A DNA stretch of 64,000 nucleotides from Salmonella enterica subsp. enterica serovar Typhimurium str. LT2 (GCF_000006945.2 NC_003197.2:1674001-1738000); one strand, 5' to 3'; positions 1 through 10,070 are shown, counted from the stretch's first letter. Program-made: numbers and translations. Notes: a model not told the origin generated them from the sequence alone.

Positions 1-2024
1 AAACCATGATAGTCACCGCAACGCCGCAAACCGTATCCGAGCTGGATACACCTGCCGCCGTTAGCGTCATTGAGGGAGAAGACATGCGTCTGGCGACGCC
101 TCGCGTTAATTTATCTGAGTCTTTAACCAGCGTCCCGGGATTGCAGGTGCAGAACCGGCAGAACTACGCGCAGGATCTGCAAATCTCTATCCGTGGATTT
201 GGCTCGCGTTCCGCCTTTGGCGTGCGCGGCATTCGTCTGTATGTTGATGGCATTCCCGCCACCATGCCGGATGGACAAGGCCAGATTTCGAATATTGATA
301 TTAACAGCATACAAGACGTTGAAGTGTTACGCGGCCCCTTCTCAGCGCTATACGGCAATGCTTCCGGCGGCGTAATAAATGTCACCACCGAAACCGGGAG
401 ACAACCGCCCACCCTTGAGGCCAGCAGCTACTACGGCAGTTATGGAAGCTGGCGCTATGGACTAAAAGCCACGGGCGCGATGGGTGACGGCACACAGCCA
501 GGCGACGTGTATTACACGGTATCGACTACCCGTTTCACCACCCACGGCTACCGCGATCACAGCGGCGCGCGAAAAAATCTGGCTAATGCCAAACTGGGCG
601 TGCGCCTTGACGATGTCAGTAAACTCTCGCTGATTTTTAATAGTGTGGACATTAAGGCGGACGATCCCGGCGGACTTACCGAATCTGAATGGAAAGCCGA
701 TCCGCAACAGGCGCCGCGCGCTGAACAGTACAATACGCGTAAAACCATCAAACAAACTCAGGCAGGATTGCGTTATGAACGTCAGCTCAGCGCGCAGGAT
801 GATATCAGCGTGATGGCCTACGCCGGAGAGCGGGAAACCACGCAATACCAGTCTATTCCCCTGGTGGCACAGCTAAAACCAGCCCAGGCTGGCGGCGTAA
901 TTACACTGCAACGCCACTATCAGGGCATTGATTCCCGCTGGACTCACCGGGGAGAATTAGGTGTGCCGGTCACCTTCACTGGCGGAGTAAATTATGAAAA
1001 TATGAGCGAAAACCGCAAGGGTTACAATAATTTCCGTCTCAACAACGGCACCCCTGAGTTCGGGCATAAAGGCGATTTACGGCGGGATGAGCGTAACCTG
1101 ATGTGGAATGTCGATCCTTATCTGCAAACCCAGTGGCAGCTTACGCAAAAACTCTCGCTGGATGCTGGCGTGCGCTACAGTTCCGTGTGGTTCGATTCTA
1201 ACGATCACTATATCGCGCCCGGCAATGGCGATGACAGCGGCGACGCCAGCTATCACCACTGGCTACCCGCCGGATCGCTAAAATATGCGTTAACTGACGC
1301 CTGGAATCTCTATCTTGCTGCCGGTCGCGGATTTGAAACTCCCACTATCAATGAGCTTTCTTATCGCGCTGACGGCCAAAGCGGGTTCAACTTTGACCTC
1401 AAACCGTCGACCAATGATACGGTGGAAGTCGGCAGTAAAACGCGGATTGGCAACGGCTTGTTGACCGCCGCGTTATTTCAAACCGATACCGATGATGAAA
1501 TTGTCGTCGCCAGCAGTATGGGAGGACGCACTACCTACAAAAACGCGGGCAAAACGCGCCGCCAGGGCGCAGAACTTGCGTTGGACCAGCGCTTCGCCGG
1601 CGACTGGCGGGTGAAAGCATCATGGACCTGGCTGGATGCGACCTATCGCAGTAACGTTTGTCAGGGGCAAAACTGTGATGGAAACCGGATGCCCGGCATC
1701 GCCCGTAATATGGGATTCGCCTCATTAGGTTTTATCCCGGATGAGGGGTGGTACGCCGGAACAGACGTTCGGTATATGGGCGATATCATGGCCAATGATG
1801 AAAATACCGCCAAAGCGCCTTCGTATACCGTTGTTGGACTAAATACAGGGTATAAATTTAATTACAGTCAGCTTACCGTCGATATTTTTGGGCGGGTAGA
1901 TAATCTATTTGATAAAGAATATATAGGTTCGGTGATCGTTAATGAATCTAATGGCCGATATTATGAGCCAGCGCCAGGGCGTAACTATGGCGTGGGGATT
2001 AATCTGGCATGGCAATTTGAATAA
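1..2024 (+). CDS. pqqU: TonB-dependent receptor PqqU (YncD), 5'-truncated by window edge
   Basis: Outer-membrane TonB-dependent receptor; the E. coli orthologue YncD/PqqU takes up pyrroloquinoline quinone. The frame is open to base 1. The first visible residues (T-M-I-V-T-A) correspond to the TonB-box region of mature E. coli YncD, so only the signal peptide and a few residues are missing, and the ATG at base 6 is internal. The plug domain covers roughly the first 130 visible residues and ends in the typical LRGPFSALYGNASGG segment. The rest is the 22-strand barrel, ending W-Q-F-E. About 672 residues are visible against about 700 for the family. It converges with mcbR, with a perfect inverted repeat between them. 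The family assignment is near certain; the substrate is transferred from E. coli. Confidence 0.95.
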   Translation, partial: TMIVTATPQTVSELDTPAAVSVIEGEDMRLATPRVNLSESLTSVPGLQVQNRQNYAQDLQISIRGFGSRSAFGVRGIRLYVDGIPATMPDGQGQISNIDINSIQDVEVLRGPFSALYGNASGGVINVTTETGRQPPTLEASSYYGSYGSWRYGLKATGAMGDGTQPGDVYYTVSTTRFTTHGYRDHSGARKNLANAKLGVRLDDVSKLSLIFNSVDIKADDPGGLTESEWKADPQQAPRAEQYNTRKTIKQTQAGLRYERQLSAQDDISVMAYAGERETTQYQSIPLVAQLKPAQAGGVITLQRHYQGIDSRWTHRGELGVPVTFTGGVNYENMSENRKGYNNFRLNNGTPEFGHKGDLRRDERNLMWNVDPYLQTQWQLTQKLSLDAGVRYSSVWFDSNDHYIAPGNGDDSGDASYHHWLPAGSLKYALTDAWNLYLAAGRGFETPTINELSYRADGQSGFNFDLKPSTNDTVEVGSKTRIGNGLLTAALFQTDTDDEIVVASSMGGRTTYKNAGKTRRQGAELALDQRFAGDWRVKASWTWLDATYRSNVCQGQNCDGNRMPGIARNMGFASLGFIPDEGWYAGTDVRYMGDIMANDENTAKAPSYTVVGLNTGYKFNYSQLTVDIFGRVDNLFDKEYIGSVIVNESNGRYYEPAPGRNYGVGINLAWQFE

Positions 2025-2044
2025 ATATCCGGCAAATATCCGGC

Positions 2045-2067
2045 AATAGCGGGGAATCCCCGCTATT
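2045..2067. terminator. Perfect inverted repeat between convergent pqqU and mcbR
   Basis: AATAGCGGGG and CCCCGCTATT flank a 3-base loop in the 66-bp gap between two converging genes. Neither strand has a clear T-run after it, so it is a stem-loop of terminator type rather than a textbook intrinsic terminator. Just upstream, at 2025-2045, ATATCCGGCAA occurs twice in tandem. Confidence 0.5.
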
Positions 2068-2090
2068 GATAAGTCATAGTTTCATGAAAG

Positions 2091-2756
2091 TTACATGAAG
2101 TACTGATTTTTAATCGTCGCTACGTTTTGTTGCAAAACGTTCTGTAGGCAGTGGCGACTGGCTTCTTTATCACCAGTCACTAACGCATTAAGCAATTTTC
2201 TGTACAGATTAACGCCGTTTTGATAATCATCAAGTTTAAAATTATCATATAAAAAATGCAGACTTGGCCCCAGGCGTACCCATAATTGCTCGATCATGGC
2301 ATACAGCGTTGGCATATCCGCGTAGTGGTAGATCTCAAAGCGGAATGCGCGGTTGGCCAAAAGAATTTTCTCCATAACGCCACTTTCCAGCGCCTGTTGA
2401 AATTCATCTAATAGCGCATTCAGCGTCTGCTCGCGATCCGGGGTAATCTTACCCGCAGCGGCGACCACCGCCATCTCCTCCAGGGCAGTACGAATCGTAT
2501 TAATTTCCAGCAAACTTTCCAGCGAGATCTCCGGCACCATAAACGCCTGTGCTGGCGCCACCGCCAAAGCACTGGAAGAGACCAGCCTTAACAGGGCCTC
2601 ACGCACCGGCGTAATACTGACGCCTAACTCTTGAGCGATATTTTTAGTGATAAGCCTTGCGCCTGGTTTTAATGCGCCAATAGACAATTGATGCTTTAAC
2701 CGATTTTCAACCTGTGTGGTCAGGCTTATATGTTGTGTTTTTTCCGTACCCGGCAT
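2091..2756 (-). CDS. mcbR: GntR/FadR-type transcriptional regulator McbR (YncC)
   Basis: A 221-residue regulator. An N-terminal winged-helix domain (about residues 10-75, with the PGARLITKNIAQELGVS and TPVREALLRL segments of the GntR family) is followed by an all-helical FCD ligand-binding domain. Length and N-terminus match E. coli McbR (YncC), which represses mcbA and affects biofilm and mucoidy. The start at 2756 is preceded by AGGTGAAGGAAGG, a good ribosome binding site. It follows curA on the same strand after 333 bp, so it probably has its own promoter. The ligand is unknown. Confidence 0.92.
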   Translation of the reverse strand: MPGTEKTQHISLTTQVENRLKHQLSIGALKPGARLITKNIAQELGVSITPVREALLRLVSSSALAVAPAQAFMVPEISLESLLEINTIRTALEEMAVVAAAGKITPDREQTLNALLDEFQQALESGVMEKILLANRAFRFEIYHYADMPTLYAMIEQLWVRLGPSLHFLYDNFKLDDYQNGVNLYRKLLNALVTGDKEASRHCLQNVLQQNVATIKNQYFM

Positions 2757-3089
2757 TTTCCTTCCTTCACCTCTTGGCAGAACAACATCGCAATCGAGTC
2801 CCGAAGAAGTTTCGGAACTTAATTGTAAAAAAGATAATCCAGGCCTGAACGGCCAAATAAATAAAAGTGATAATTTACTTGCGTGATATTCTCATCTTTT
2901 ACAACAATACAGGTTTCTTTATGGCAACCGTTTTATCTCCGTCATTCCTTCATGTATCGAGATTTTTGACCGGTTCAGGCCGCTGAGGGAGATAAGCTGC
3001 CCCACCGCGATCTGAATGATGAATATAAGTAAAGCCGCAATTTTAAAATTTGCACATTTTTATGGCGACATAATGCCGCCATTTTTTCT
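2757..3089. other. Intergenic region, curA 3' end to mcbR 5' end
   Basis: A 333-bp gap holding the mcbR promoter region and the curA 3' flank. The part proximal to mcbR is AT-rich (2820-2920). I see no convincing ORF, RNA gene or intrinsic terminator. Confidence 0.5.
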
Positions 3090-4127
3090 TTACGCATCGT
3101 CCGCTAAACGTATCACGACTTTGCCAAAGTTCTTCCCCGCCAGCAGCCCCATAAACGCTTCTGGCGCATTTTCCAGCCCATCAGTAATCTGTTCCCGATA
3201 ATGTATTTTCCCTTCTTTGATCCAACGCCCCATTTCTTGCTGAAACTCATGTATCCGGTGACCATAGTCCTGGTTGATGATAAAACCTTGCAGACGAATA
3301 CGCTTTTTAAGTAATGTCGCCATCAGCAGAGGCAGTCTGTCTGGACCGTCCGGCAACGCTGTCGCATTGTAGCCGCTGACCAGACCGCAGAGCGGAATCC
3401 GCGCCGACGTATTCAGTAGCGGTAAGACGGCGTCAAAGACTTTACCACCGACATTCTCATAATAGATATCGATACCCTGCGGGCAGGCCTGCGCAAGCTG
3501 TTGTGGGAAATTATCAGCGTGATGATCAAGGCACAGATCAAATCCCAAAACGTCTGTCGCATGACGGCATTTTTCCGCGCCGCCAGCAATACCCACGACC
3601 CGGCAGCCCTTCAGCTTGCCAATTTGCCCAACCGTTGCGCCTACGGGGCCGGTGGCGGCGGCGACAACCAGCGTTTCGCCCTCTTTCGGCTGGCCGATAT
3701 CCAGTAACCCCATATAGGCGGTAAACCCCGGCATTCCTAAAATACCCAATGACCAGGAAGGATGTTGCGGATTATCACCCAGCTTTACCAACCCTTCGCC
3801 ATCTGAAATGTCATAATCCTGCCAACCATTGTAACTCAACACCCATTCGTCTGGTCGGTAATCAGGATGATTCGACGCGACAACGCGACTGACCGTACCG
3901 CCAACCATAACGCAGCCAGGTTCAACAGGCGGCGCATAAGAGGGTTCATCGCTCATGCGGCCACGCATATAAGGGTCGAGTGATAAAAAAACGGTACGCA
4001 ATAGCACCTGCCCTTCACCGGGCGTCGCGACGTCATCTTCTTCGAGGCGGAAGTTATCCATCTGCGGCGCGCCGTGGGGACGCGAGGCCAAAACCCAACG
4101 ACGATTTCGGTTGGTCTGTTGCTTCAT
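3090..4127 (-). CDS. curA: NADPH-dependent curcumin/dihydrocurcumin reductase family (CurA, YncB)
   Basis: Medium-chain reductase of the leukotriene B4 12-hydroxydehydrogenase type, 345 residues, cytoplasmic. E. coli CurA reduces curcumin with NADPH; the physiological substrate is probably other enones. It lacks the zinc-ligand cluster of alcohol dehydrogenases and has the Rossmann motif AAATGPVGATVGQ near residue 150, followed by GCRVVGIAGG. The ATG at 4127 is chosen because GAGGAG lies just upstream and the protein then starts MKQQTNRNRRWVLASRP like its relatives; an upstream in-frame ATG at 4160 has no such support. It is divergent from mddA. Confidence 0.93.
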   Translation of the reverse strand: MKQQTNRNRRWVLASRPHGAPQMDNFRLEEDDVATPGEGQVLLRTVFLSLDPYMRGRMSDEPSYAPPVEPGCVMVGGTVSRVVASNHPDYRPDEWVLSYNGWQDYDISDGEGLVKLGDNPQHPSWSLGILGMPGFTAYMGLLDIGQPKEGETLVVAAATGPVGATVGQIGKLKGCRVVGIAGGAEKCRHATDVLGFDLCLDHHADNFPQQLAQACPQGIDIYYENVGGKVFDAVLPLLNTSARIPLCGLVSGYNATALPDGPDRLPLLMATLLKKRIRLQGFIINQDYGHRIHEFQQEMGRWIKEGKIHYREQITDGLENAPEAFMGLLAGKNFGKVVIRLADDA

Positions 4128-4338
4128 TCTATTCTCCTCATGCCTGGCATAATCCATCAATAATAGTCGAACATTAGCTTTCTGAGGGAGTTAAACACTC
4201 TCAGATATCAGGCTGTGCGCTTTTATGAACGACTTTCTCCCCCTTCTCGCTAAATATGAATTCTTGCGCTAATTCGTTGATTTATGCCGCCTTCAATAGT
4301 ATTTCTAACACTATCGTAAACATTCCCTGGGGTTCCCT

Positions 4339-4854
4339 ATGACGATTCGCTTTGCCGATAAAGCAGACTGCGCCGCGATTACCGAAATCTATAACCATGC
4401 GGTATTACATACTGCGGCCATCTGGAATGATCGGACGGTCGATACGGATAATCGCCTTGCCTGGTATGAGGCCCGTCAATTACTGGGCTATCCGGTGCTG
4501 GTAAGCGAAGAAAATGGCGTGGTGACTGGCTATGCATCATTTGGCGATTGGCGCAGTTTCGACGGTTTTCGCTATACCGTCGAGCACTCGGTTTATGTTC
4601 ATCCGGCGCACCAGGGGAAAGGACTGGGGCGAAAGCTGCTCAGCAGACTGATCGACGAAGCCCGACGCTGCGGCAAGCATGTGATGGTGGCCGGTATTGA
4701 GTCACAGAATGCCGCCTCGATACGCCTACATCATTCGCTGGGATTTACCGTCACCGCGCAAATGCCGCAGGTCGGCGTAAAATTTGGCCGTTGGTTAGAT
4801 CTTACGTTTATGCAGCTCCAGCTTGATGAACACGCCGCGCCGGACGCCTGCTGA
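4339..4854 (+). CDS. mddA: GNAT N-acetyltransferase MddA (YncA/MnaT): methionine sulfoximine/sulfone detoxification
   Basis: GCN5-type acetyltransferase, 171 residues. The acetyl-CoA site motif is visible as HPAHQGKGLGRKLLSRLID around residues 84-102. The Salmonella protein MddA (formerly YncA) N-acetylates methionine sulfoximine and methionine sulfone, and the E. coli orthologue is MnaT. The stop codon overlaps the ydcZ start by one base (TGATG), indicating translational coupling. It is divergent from curA across about 210 bp. Confidence 0.92.
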   Translation: MTIRFADKADCAAITEIYNHAVLHTAAIWNDRTVDTDNRLAWYEARQLLGYPVLVSEENGVVTGYASFGDWRSFDGFRYTVEHSVYVHPAHQGKGLGRKLLSRLIDEARRCGKHVMVAGIESQNAASIRLHHSLGFTVTAQMPQVGVKFGRWLDLTFMQLQLDEHAAPDAC

Positions 4855-5303
4855 TGAACCAGTCGCTGACGCTCATCTTTTTGATCGCCGCCGGTGTCGG
4901 GCTGGTGGTACAAAACAGTATTATGGTGCGTATTACGCAGACATCATCGACGATTCTGATCGCTATGCTGTTGAACTCGCTGGTAGGGATCGTTTTATTT
5001 GTGACGATATTGTGGTTTAAGCAAGGCGCTACGGGCTTCGGCGAGCTGGTCGCCAGCGTTCGCTGGTGGACATTGATCCCCGGTCTGCTGGGGTCATTTT
5101 TTGTATTTGCCAGCATTAGCGGGTATCAGAACGTTGGCGCCGCGACGACTATCGCGGTACTGGTCGCCAGCCAGTTAATCGGCGGACTGGCGCTGGATAT
5201 CGCGCGTAGCCACGGCGTCACGTTACGCGCAATGGTCGGGCCGGCGTTTGGCGCGCTGTTGCTGGTCATTGGCGCATGGCTGATTGCGAAGCGCCAGTTT
5301 TAA
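4854..5303 (+). CDS. ydcZ: Inner-membrane DMT-superfamily protein YdcZ (DUF606)
   Basis: A 149-residue very hydrophobic protein with about five membrane helices, beginning LIFLIAAGVGLVVQNSIMVR as in the DUF606/EamA-like half-size transporters. No substrate can be read from the sequence. It is coupled to mddA by a one-base overlap, so it is probably co-transcribed, and it converges with ydcY four bases past its stop. Length equals E. coli YdcZ. Confidence 0.9.
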   Translation: MNQSLTLIFLIAAGVGLVVQNSIMVRITQTSSTILIAMLLNSLVGIVLFVTILWFKQGATGFGELVASVRWWTLIPGLLGSFFVFASISGYQNVGAATTIAVLVASQLIGGLALDIARSHGVTLRAMVGPAFGALLLVIGAWLIAKRQF

Positions 5304-5307
5304 TGGG

Positions 5308-5541
5308 TTACAGGATCGTGCCGCCTTTGGTGAGCTGCTCGCGGCGCGCGTCCCGATCTTCTTGATATTGCCTGCCGTGATGCGCGATAGCCGTGCGTAA
5401 ACGCTGCTGCTGCACATAACGATCTTCGCGACGTAATTCAGCGTCATCGCTCAAGGCAATCAGCAATTCATTCATATGGGCAATTACGCTCTCCGCGATG
5501 GCGGCATCCACGCGGGCGCTCACTTCCTCCAGGTGCGACAT
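5308..5541 (-). CDS. ydcY: Small conserved protein YdcY (DUF2526)
   Basis: A 77-residue soluble, highly charged, helical protein, nearly identical in length and sequence to E. coli YdcY (C-terminus EQLTKGGTIL). AGGAGAGCTT precedes the ATG at 5541. Function is unknown. It is divergent from srfA; in E. coli ydcY lies next to ortT/ydcX, so the srfABC block is inserted between them. Confidence 0.9.
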   Translation of the reverse strand: MSHLEEVSARVDAAIAESVIAHMNELLIALSDDAELRREDRYVQQQRLRTAIAHHGRQYQEDRDARREQLTKGGTIL

Positions 5542-5764
5542 AAGCTCTCCTACTCTTTATTCTGTAACAGCATGATTCGCCTATTATACGCGTTATTGTC
5601 GCCCGATGCGGTAATTCGCCGCCGCCACCCTGATTTAACTTACGTCAAGTGGAAACACGGGGCTTAATAGACCGAGAATTCGCGCCTTTTTGCCTTTCTT
5701 CCGCCGTTTGCTTGCGTATAGACCCCGTAAAGTAGACGCGTGAAGAAGTCTAAGGGATAACAAC

Positions 5765-7084
5765 GTGGCAAAATCTCTCTTGCGCAGCGGCAATCTGGAT
5801 GATTATCAGGCCGTGGGCGGCGGCGGTCAGGCCGTATTTGAATCAGCATTGCAAATTCGCGAAACGCTTCGTCTGCGTAAACAGCAGGCGATGGTTGACT
5901 GTCTGGCGATTCCGCAACTTAACGATAATGGCGATCGGGTTGACTGGTATTCGCCGATTGAAGGTCAGGCGATAGCGTGGAAAGCGGCTGACGAAGAGAC
6001 ACGTTCTCGGGCTTTACGTTATTTAGCCAGCACTTTTGAAAGCGCGGCTGCACTCAGTCGCAAAAGTCTGCAATCCGGTAAAACAGCGCTCCAGCTATTT
6101 GGTTCGCTACTTGAGAAAGCGACGCAATTTCCCGGTGAAAATCATGTTTTCCTGGTTAACGGCAAACCGGTTATCACCTTCTGGGGATTCGTTAATCTCA
6201 ACGAAAATACACGCGATGATGTGCTGGACTGCCTGCGGGTAACCGAGGCAATCCCCGACATCCCTCTGGTCGAGCCGGAGCCCGAAGAAAAGCCGCTGGT
6301 AGAGGCGGCATTTAGTCAGGCGGATGAACCTTTGTTAACGTCTGTCATTGAGCCGCCGAAAATGCCGGAGGAACCTGCTGCGCCGCCCGTTATCGTTAGC
6401 GAGCCGAAGCCTGCCGCACCTATCCCGGTTGCTGAGGCGAAAAGAGCTCGTCGTCTACCGCTGTGGAGCTTACCTGTCGCTGCCGTGGTTATCGCCGCCG
6501 TCGCCACGCCTTTTTTCTGGCCATCTTCATCCGTTGACGGGGCCTCTCCTGTTCGCGCCGCGCCTGTCGCTACCGCGAAAACTGACGTTACCCCCTTGCC
6601 TGAACTCACCGCGCATTTGCCGCTGCATCGCGCTGAGGTGACGCCCGCCCCCAAAGCGGCGCCGTTGCCGGAAGCGCCTGTTATCATTGCCGCTATCCCC
6701 AAAGACGCGCTGGTGATGGACAATACGCAGATGAAGCTTGGAACCACGCGCTTTTTAAACGGTAGCTGGCGCATCAGTGTGGATGTCAAAGATCCGATTA
6801 CCGGCAAGCCGCCCTCTCTGCGTTATCAGATCCAAAATAACAAAGGCATCGCGCGCGTAGTACATGGCGATAACGTGGTTTGTCGGGCGGAAATTTTCTC
6901 TGGTCTGCATCAAACGGGCGAGCTGATGATTAAAAGTCGCGGCAATGCGCGCTGCACCGACGGTTCACGTTATCCGATGCCGGAAATTACCTGTAAAGCA
7001 GGCGTCAATGACGTCGCAACCTGTACCGCCCGTTATGGCGACCACGCGGCAATTCCGTTGACGTTTAAAAAGATAGGTGCCTGA
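5765..7084 (+). CDS. srfA: Virulence-associated protein SrfA, single-pass membrane protein
   Basis: A 439-residue protein starting at GTG; the next in-frame ATG is more than 40 codons inside the conserved N-terminal domain. Order: an N-terminal soluble domain (about 1-160, with DWYSPIEGQAIAW), a Pro/Glu/Ala-rich linker (165-225), a basic cluster KRARR (226-230), one transmembrane helix (about 231-252), a second Pro/Ala-rich linker, then a C-terminal domain (320-439) with Cys at 373, 397, 410 and 420. The basic cluster before the helix predicts a cytoplasmic N-terminus and a periplasmic C-terminal domain, possibly disulfide-bonded. It is the first gene of srfABC. The name reflects reported SsrB regulation, and later work also links the operon to flagellar control. 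Biochemical function is not established. Confidence 0.88.
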   Translation: MAKSLLRSGNLDDYQAVGGGGQAVFESALQIRETLRLRKQQAMVDCLAIPQLNDNGDRVDWYSPIEGQAIAWKAADEETRSRALRYLASTFESAAALSRKSLQSGKTALQLFGSLLEKATQFPGENHVFLVNGKPVITFWGFVNLNENTRDDVLDCLRVTEAIPDIPLVEPEPEEKPLVEAAFSQADEPLLTSVIEPPKMPEEPAAPPVIVSEPKPAAPIPVAEAKRARRLPLWSLPVAAVVIAAVATPFFWPSSSVDGASPVRAAPVATAKTDVTPLPELTAHLPLHRAEVTPAPKAAPLPEAPVIIAAIPKDALVMDNTQMKLGTTRFLNGSWRISVDVKDPITGKPPSLRYQIQNNKGIARVVHGDNVVCRAEIFSGLHQTGELMIKSRGNARCTDGSRYPMPEITCKAGVNDVATCTARYGDHAAIPLTFKKIGA

Positions 7085-7088
7085 TTTT

Positions 7089-10070
7089 ATGTTGGTCAAT
7101 CTGTGTGATTACAAACAGAGCGTCACGCTCATTGCAAACAGCGGCGTCCAGTTTCTTGATTTTGGCTTAACGCCGCAAGAGTCGGCCCACTACGGACGTT
7201 TTGTGCGCAAAACGGCAAACGGCCCGCTACTGCGCCTCGATTTTGATCTGACCAGCGGGCGCTACACGTTGCCAGGACGTGCTGGCGGCCAACCCGAAGT
7301 CGTGAAACCGGAAAGCACTCAGACGCTGCACTATTCTCTGGATGTACTCGACGGAATCTGGCTCCCCCTGCCGTTCCTGCGTTTTAATCCGCCGCGTACC
7401 TTTATTGACGGGCCGGATAACTGGGCGCGCATTCAGGTACGTAAACTCAGCGAGCCAGATAGCGCCGGAAACACACACCGCATCACCCTCGCCTTCGACA
7501 GTCAGCTGGCAAAAAATATGCCTGCGGCGTTGGCGCCTTGCGAAAACGATCTGCTCAATGGCACACGTTTTGCGCTCGCCTGGCGCGATGAAGAAGTTGC
7601 CGATTTTCTTGACCAGACATGGATTGACGGCTGGCTGCGCGAGTCGTTTCTTCAGTATGCCTCACAGGTGGAAAACCGTTCGGAACAGGCCATTCAGCAA
7701 GCGCTGCGTAGTTTTGAGTATCAGGCGCACTGGTTGAATTTACTGACGCTGTTAGGCGAACAGCTTACGGTGCCGGAAGTGAAGTTTGTGACACATACGT
7801 TAAGCACGCCCGCAATCCCGGTCGATCTGATTCTGGATGTCGGCAATACGCATACCTGCGGCGTCTTGATCGAGGATCATGGCGATGCGAATGACGGGTT
7901 ACGCCAGACGGCAGAGCTTCAGGTGCGTTCTTTAAGCGAGCCGCAGTATCTGAACGATCCTTTATTTACCAGCCGGGTAGAATTCTCGGAAGCACGCTTT
8001 GGCAAGCAACACTTTTCTGTCGAAAGCGGACGAGACGACGCCTTTGTCTGGCCTTCCATTGTGCGTGTGGGCGACGAGGCTCGCGCCCTTGCTATGCAGC
8101 GTGTGGGCACCGAAGGCAGCAGCGGTATCTCCAGCCCACGTCGCTACCTGTGGGATGAAACCCCCGCCTTGCAGGACTGGCGTTTTAGCCAGATCCACGG
8201 TAAAACGCAGCGCGAACCGCTTGCCACCGCGTTTCCGCTGATGAATCTGATGAACGATGACGGACAGCCGTTATTCCGCCTGCCGTATGAAGAAAGGCTA
8301 CCGGTTTTTTCGCCGCAATACAGCCGTAGCACCTTGATGACGCATATGTTGTGCGAAATTCTGGCTCAGGCGCTGGGGCAAATTAACAGCGTCGCCACCC
8401 GGCTGCGGCTCGGCTTTCCCGCCTCGCCGCGCCAGCTACGCACCCTGATTTTAACGCTGCCTTCCGCCATGCCGAAACAGGAGCGAGAAATTTTCCGCCA
8501 GCGAATGTTTGAAGCGCTGGCGCTGGTCTGGAAAGCCATGGGCTGGCATCCGCAGGATGAGGATTTCACCACGCCTAAGCAGCGTGAAAAAAGCGTGGTG
8601 CCGGTACCAGAAATACAGATGGAATGGGACGAAGCAAGTTGCGGCCAACTGGTATGGCTTTATAACGAAGCCATTTCGCATTACGCCGGGCGTACCGAAT
8701 CCTTTTTTAATGCGCTGGCCAGACCGGATCGCCAGCCTGAACCCGGCGTCGTCCCCGGGCGCGCGTTGCGCGTGGCATCGATTGATATCGGCGGCGGCAC
8801 GACGGATATGGCGATCGTTCACTATCAGTTAGATGACGGCGTGGGGGCCAATGTAAAAATTACGCCTCATCTCCTGTTTCGCGAAGGTTTTAAAGTCGCC
8901 GGGGACGATCTGCTATTAGATATCATTCAGCGTTGCGTACTCCCTTCCCTGCAAACGGCGTTGCAACGGGCAGGCGTTACGGATGCCGCCGCCCTGCTGG
9001 CGACCTTATTTGGCGATTCGGGACGAATTGATACTCAGGCCATTTTGCGCCAGCAAACGGCGCTGCAATTATTTATGCCGCTGGGCCATGCGGTACTTTC
9101 CGCCTGGGAGCAAAGCGACATTAACGATCCGTTTGCCGGTTTACATGCGACATTTGGCGATCTGCTGATCCGCCGCCCAACGAGCAACGTGATGAACTAT
9201 ATCCAGCAGGCGATCGATCATGCCTTACCGTCTGGTTCGCCGACATTTGATATATTCAATGTGCCGTTGCAAATCCAGTTTAGCCAGCTTCAGGAGTCTC
9301 TGCTGGCCGGTCAGTTTACGCTGACAACGCCGCTTCATGCGGTCTGCGAAGCGATATCCCACTATCACTGCGATATCTTGCTGGTGACGGGGAGACCGAC
9401 CTGTTTACCCGGCGTACAGGCGCTCATCCGGCACTTACAACCGGTGCCGGTTAATCGCATTGTGTGGATGGATAAGTATCAGGTACATGAATGGTATCCC
9501 TTCAGTCAACAAGGGCGTATCGGTAATCCAAAATCCACTGCCGCGGTGGGCGCGATGTTATGCAGCCTGGCGCTGGACTTACGTCTGCCGCGTTTCAATT
9601 TTAAAGCGGCTGATATCGGCGCGTATTCGACTGTACGTTATCTCGGCGTACTGGATAATACCGTTAATACCCTTCGCGATGAAAACATCTGGTATCACGA
9701 AATCGATTTGGATAAACCCGGCGCAACGCTGGACGCTCGCTTGCATTTTCCGCTACGCGGTAACGTGACGTTGGGCTTTCGTCAACTGGCGAACAGTCGC
9801 TGGCCAGCAACACCACTTTATTGCCTGAGCATTAATTCCGCCGAACTGGCGAAAACCATCGCTGGCGACGGCGTACTGAATGTGCGACTGAAATTACGCG
9901 GCAGTAGCAAAGATAGCGCCCCGGAATCGTTCATATTAAGTGATGCCTGGCTCCAGGACGGGACGCCGGTCGCCGCCGATGCGCTGACATTAAAATTGAA
10001 TACGCTGGCTGACCGTCGCCACAGCGGCAGCCACTACTGGATAGATAGTGGGAGTGTATACCTGAAATGA
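7089..10070 (+). CDS. srfB: SrfB, large protein with actin/Hsp70-type nucleotide-binding motifs
   Basis: About 993 residues from the ATG at 7089, which has AGGTG at an 8-base spacing; an in-frame GTG at 7077 overlapping srfA is possible. Two motifs of the actin/Hsp70/FtsA ATPase fold are visible: phosphate-1, LILDVGNTHTCGVL near residues 247-260, and phosphate-2, ASIDIGGGTTDMAIV near 560-575. An LLVTGRPTCLPGVQALI segment near 765 resembles the adenosine motif. This suggests an ATP-dependent, polymerising or chaperone-like protein (inference). The N-terminal 240 residues are an unassigned domain. The stop overlaps the srfC start (ATGA). SrfB is a Pfam family without a settled function. Confidence 0.88.
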   Translation: MLVNLCDYKQSVTLIANSGVQFLDFGLTPQESAHYGRFVRKTANGPLLRLDFDLTSGRYTLPGRAGGQPEVVKPESTQTLHYSLDVLDGIWLPLPFLRFNPPRTFIDGPDNWARIQVRKLSEPDSAGNTHRITLAFDSQLAKNMPAALAPCENDLLNGTRFALAWRDEEVADFLDQTWIDGWLRESFLQYASQVENRSEQAIQQALRSFEYQAHWLNLLTLLGEQLTVPEVKFVTHTLSTPAIPVDLILDVGNTHTCGVLIEDHGDANDGLRQTAELQVRSLSEPQYLNDPLFTSRVEFSEARFGKQHFSVESGRDDAFVWPSIVRVGDEARALAMQRVGTEGSSGISSPRRYLWDETPALQDWRFSQIHGKTQREPLATAFPLMNLMNDDGQPLFRLPYEERLPVFSPQYSRSTLMTHMLCEILAQALGQINSVATRLRLGFPASPRQLRTLILTLPSAMPKQEREIFRQRMFEALALVWKAMGWHPQDEDFTTPKQREKSVVPVPEIQMEWDEASCGQLVWLYNEAISHYAGRTESFFNALARPDRQPEPGVVPGRALRVASIDIGGGTTDMAIVHYQLDDGVGANVKITPHLLFREGFKVAGDDLLLDIIQRCVLPSLQTALQRAGVTDAAALLATLFGDSGRIDTQAILRQQTALQLFMPLGHAVLSAWEQSDINDPFAGLHATFGDLLIRRPTSNVMNYIQQAIDHALPSGSPTFDIFNVPLQIQFSQLQESLLAGQFTLTTPLHAVCEAISHYHCDILLVTGRPTCLPGVQALIRHLQPVPVNRIVWMDKYQVHEWYPFSQQGRIGNPKSTAAVGAMLCSLALDLRLPRFNFKAADIGAYSTVRYLGVLDNTVNTLRDENIWYHEIDLDKPGATLDARLHFPLRGNVTLGFRQLANSRWPATPLYCLSINSAELAKTIAGDGVLNVRLKLRGSSKDSAPESFILSDAWLQDGTPVAADALTLKLNTLADRRHSGSHYWIDSGSVYLK

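Noticed and set aside
6316..6807. 163-codon frame on the minus strand inside srfA
   Set aside because: Antisense shadow of the GC-rich Pro/Ala linker of srfA; low-complexity Ala/Thr/Gly product and no ribosome binding site.
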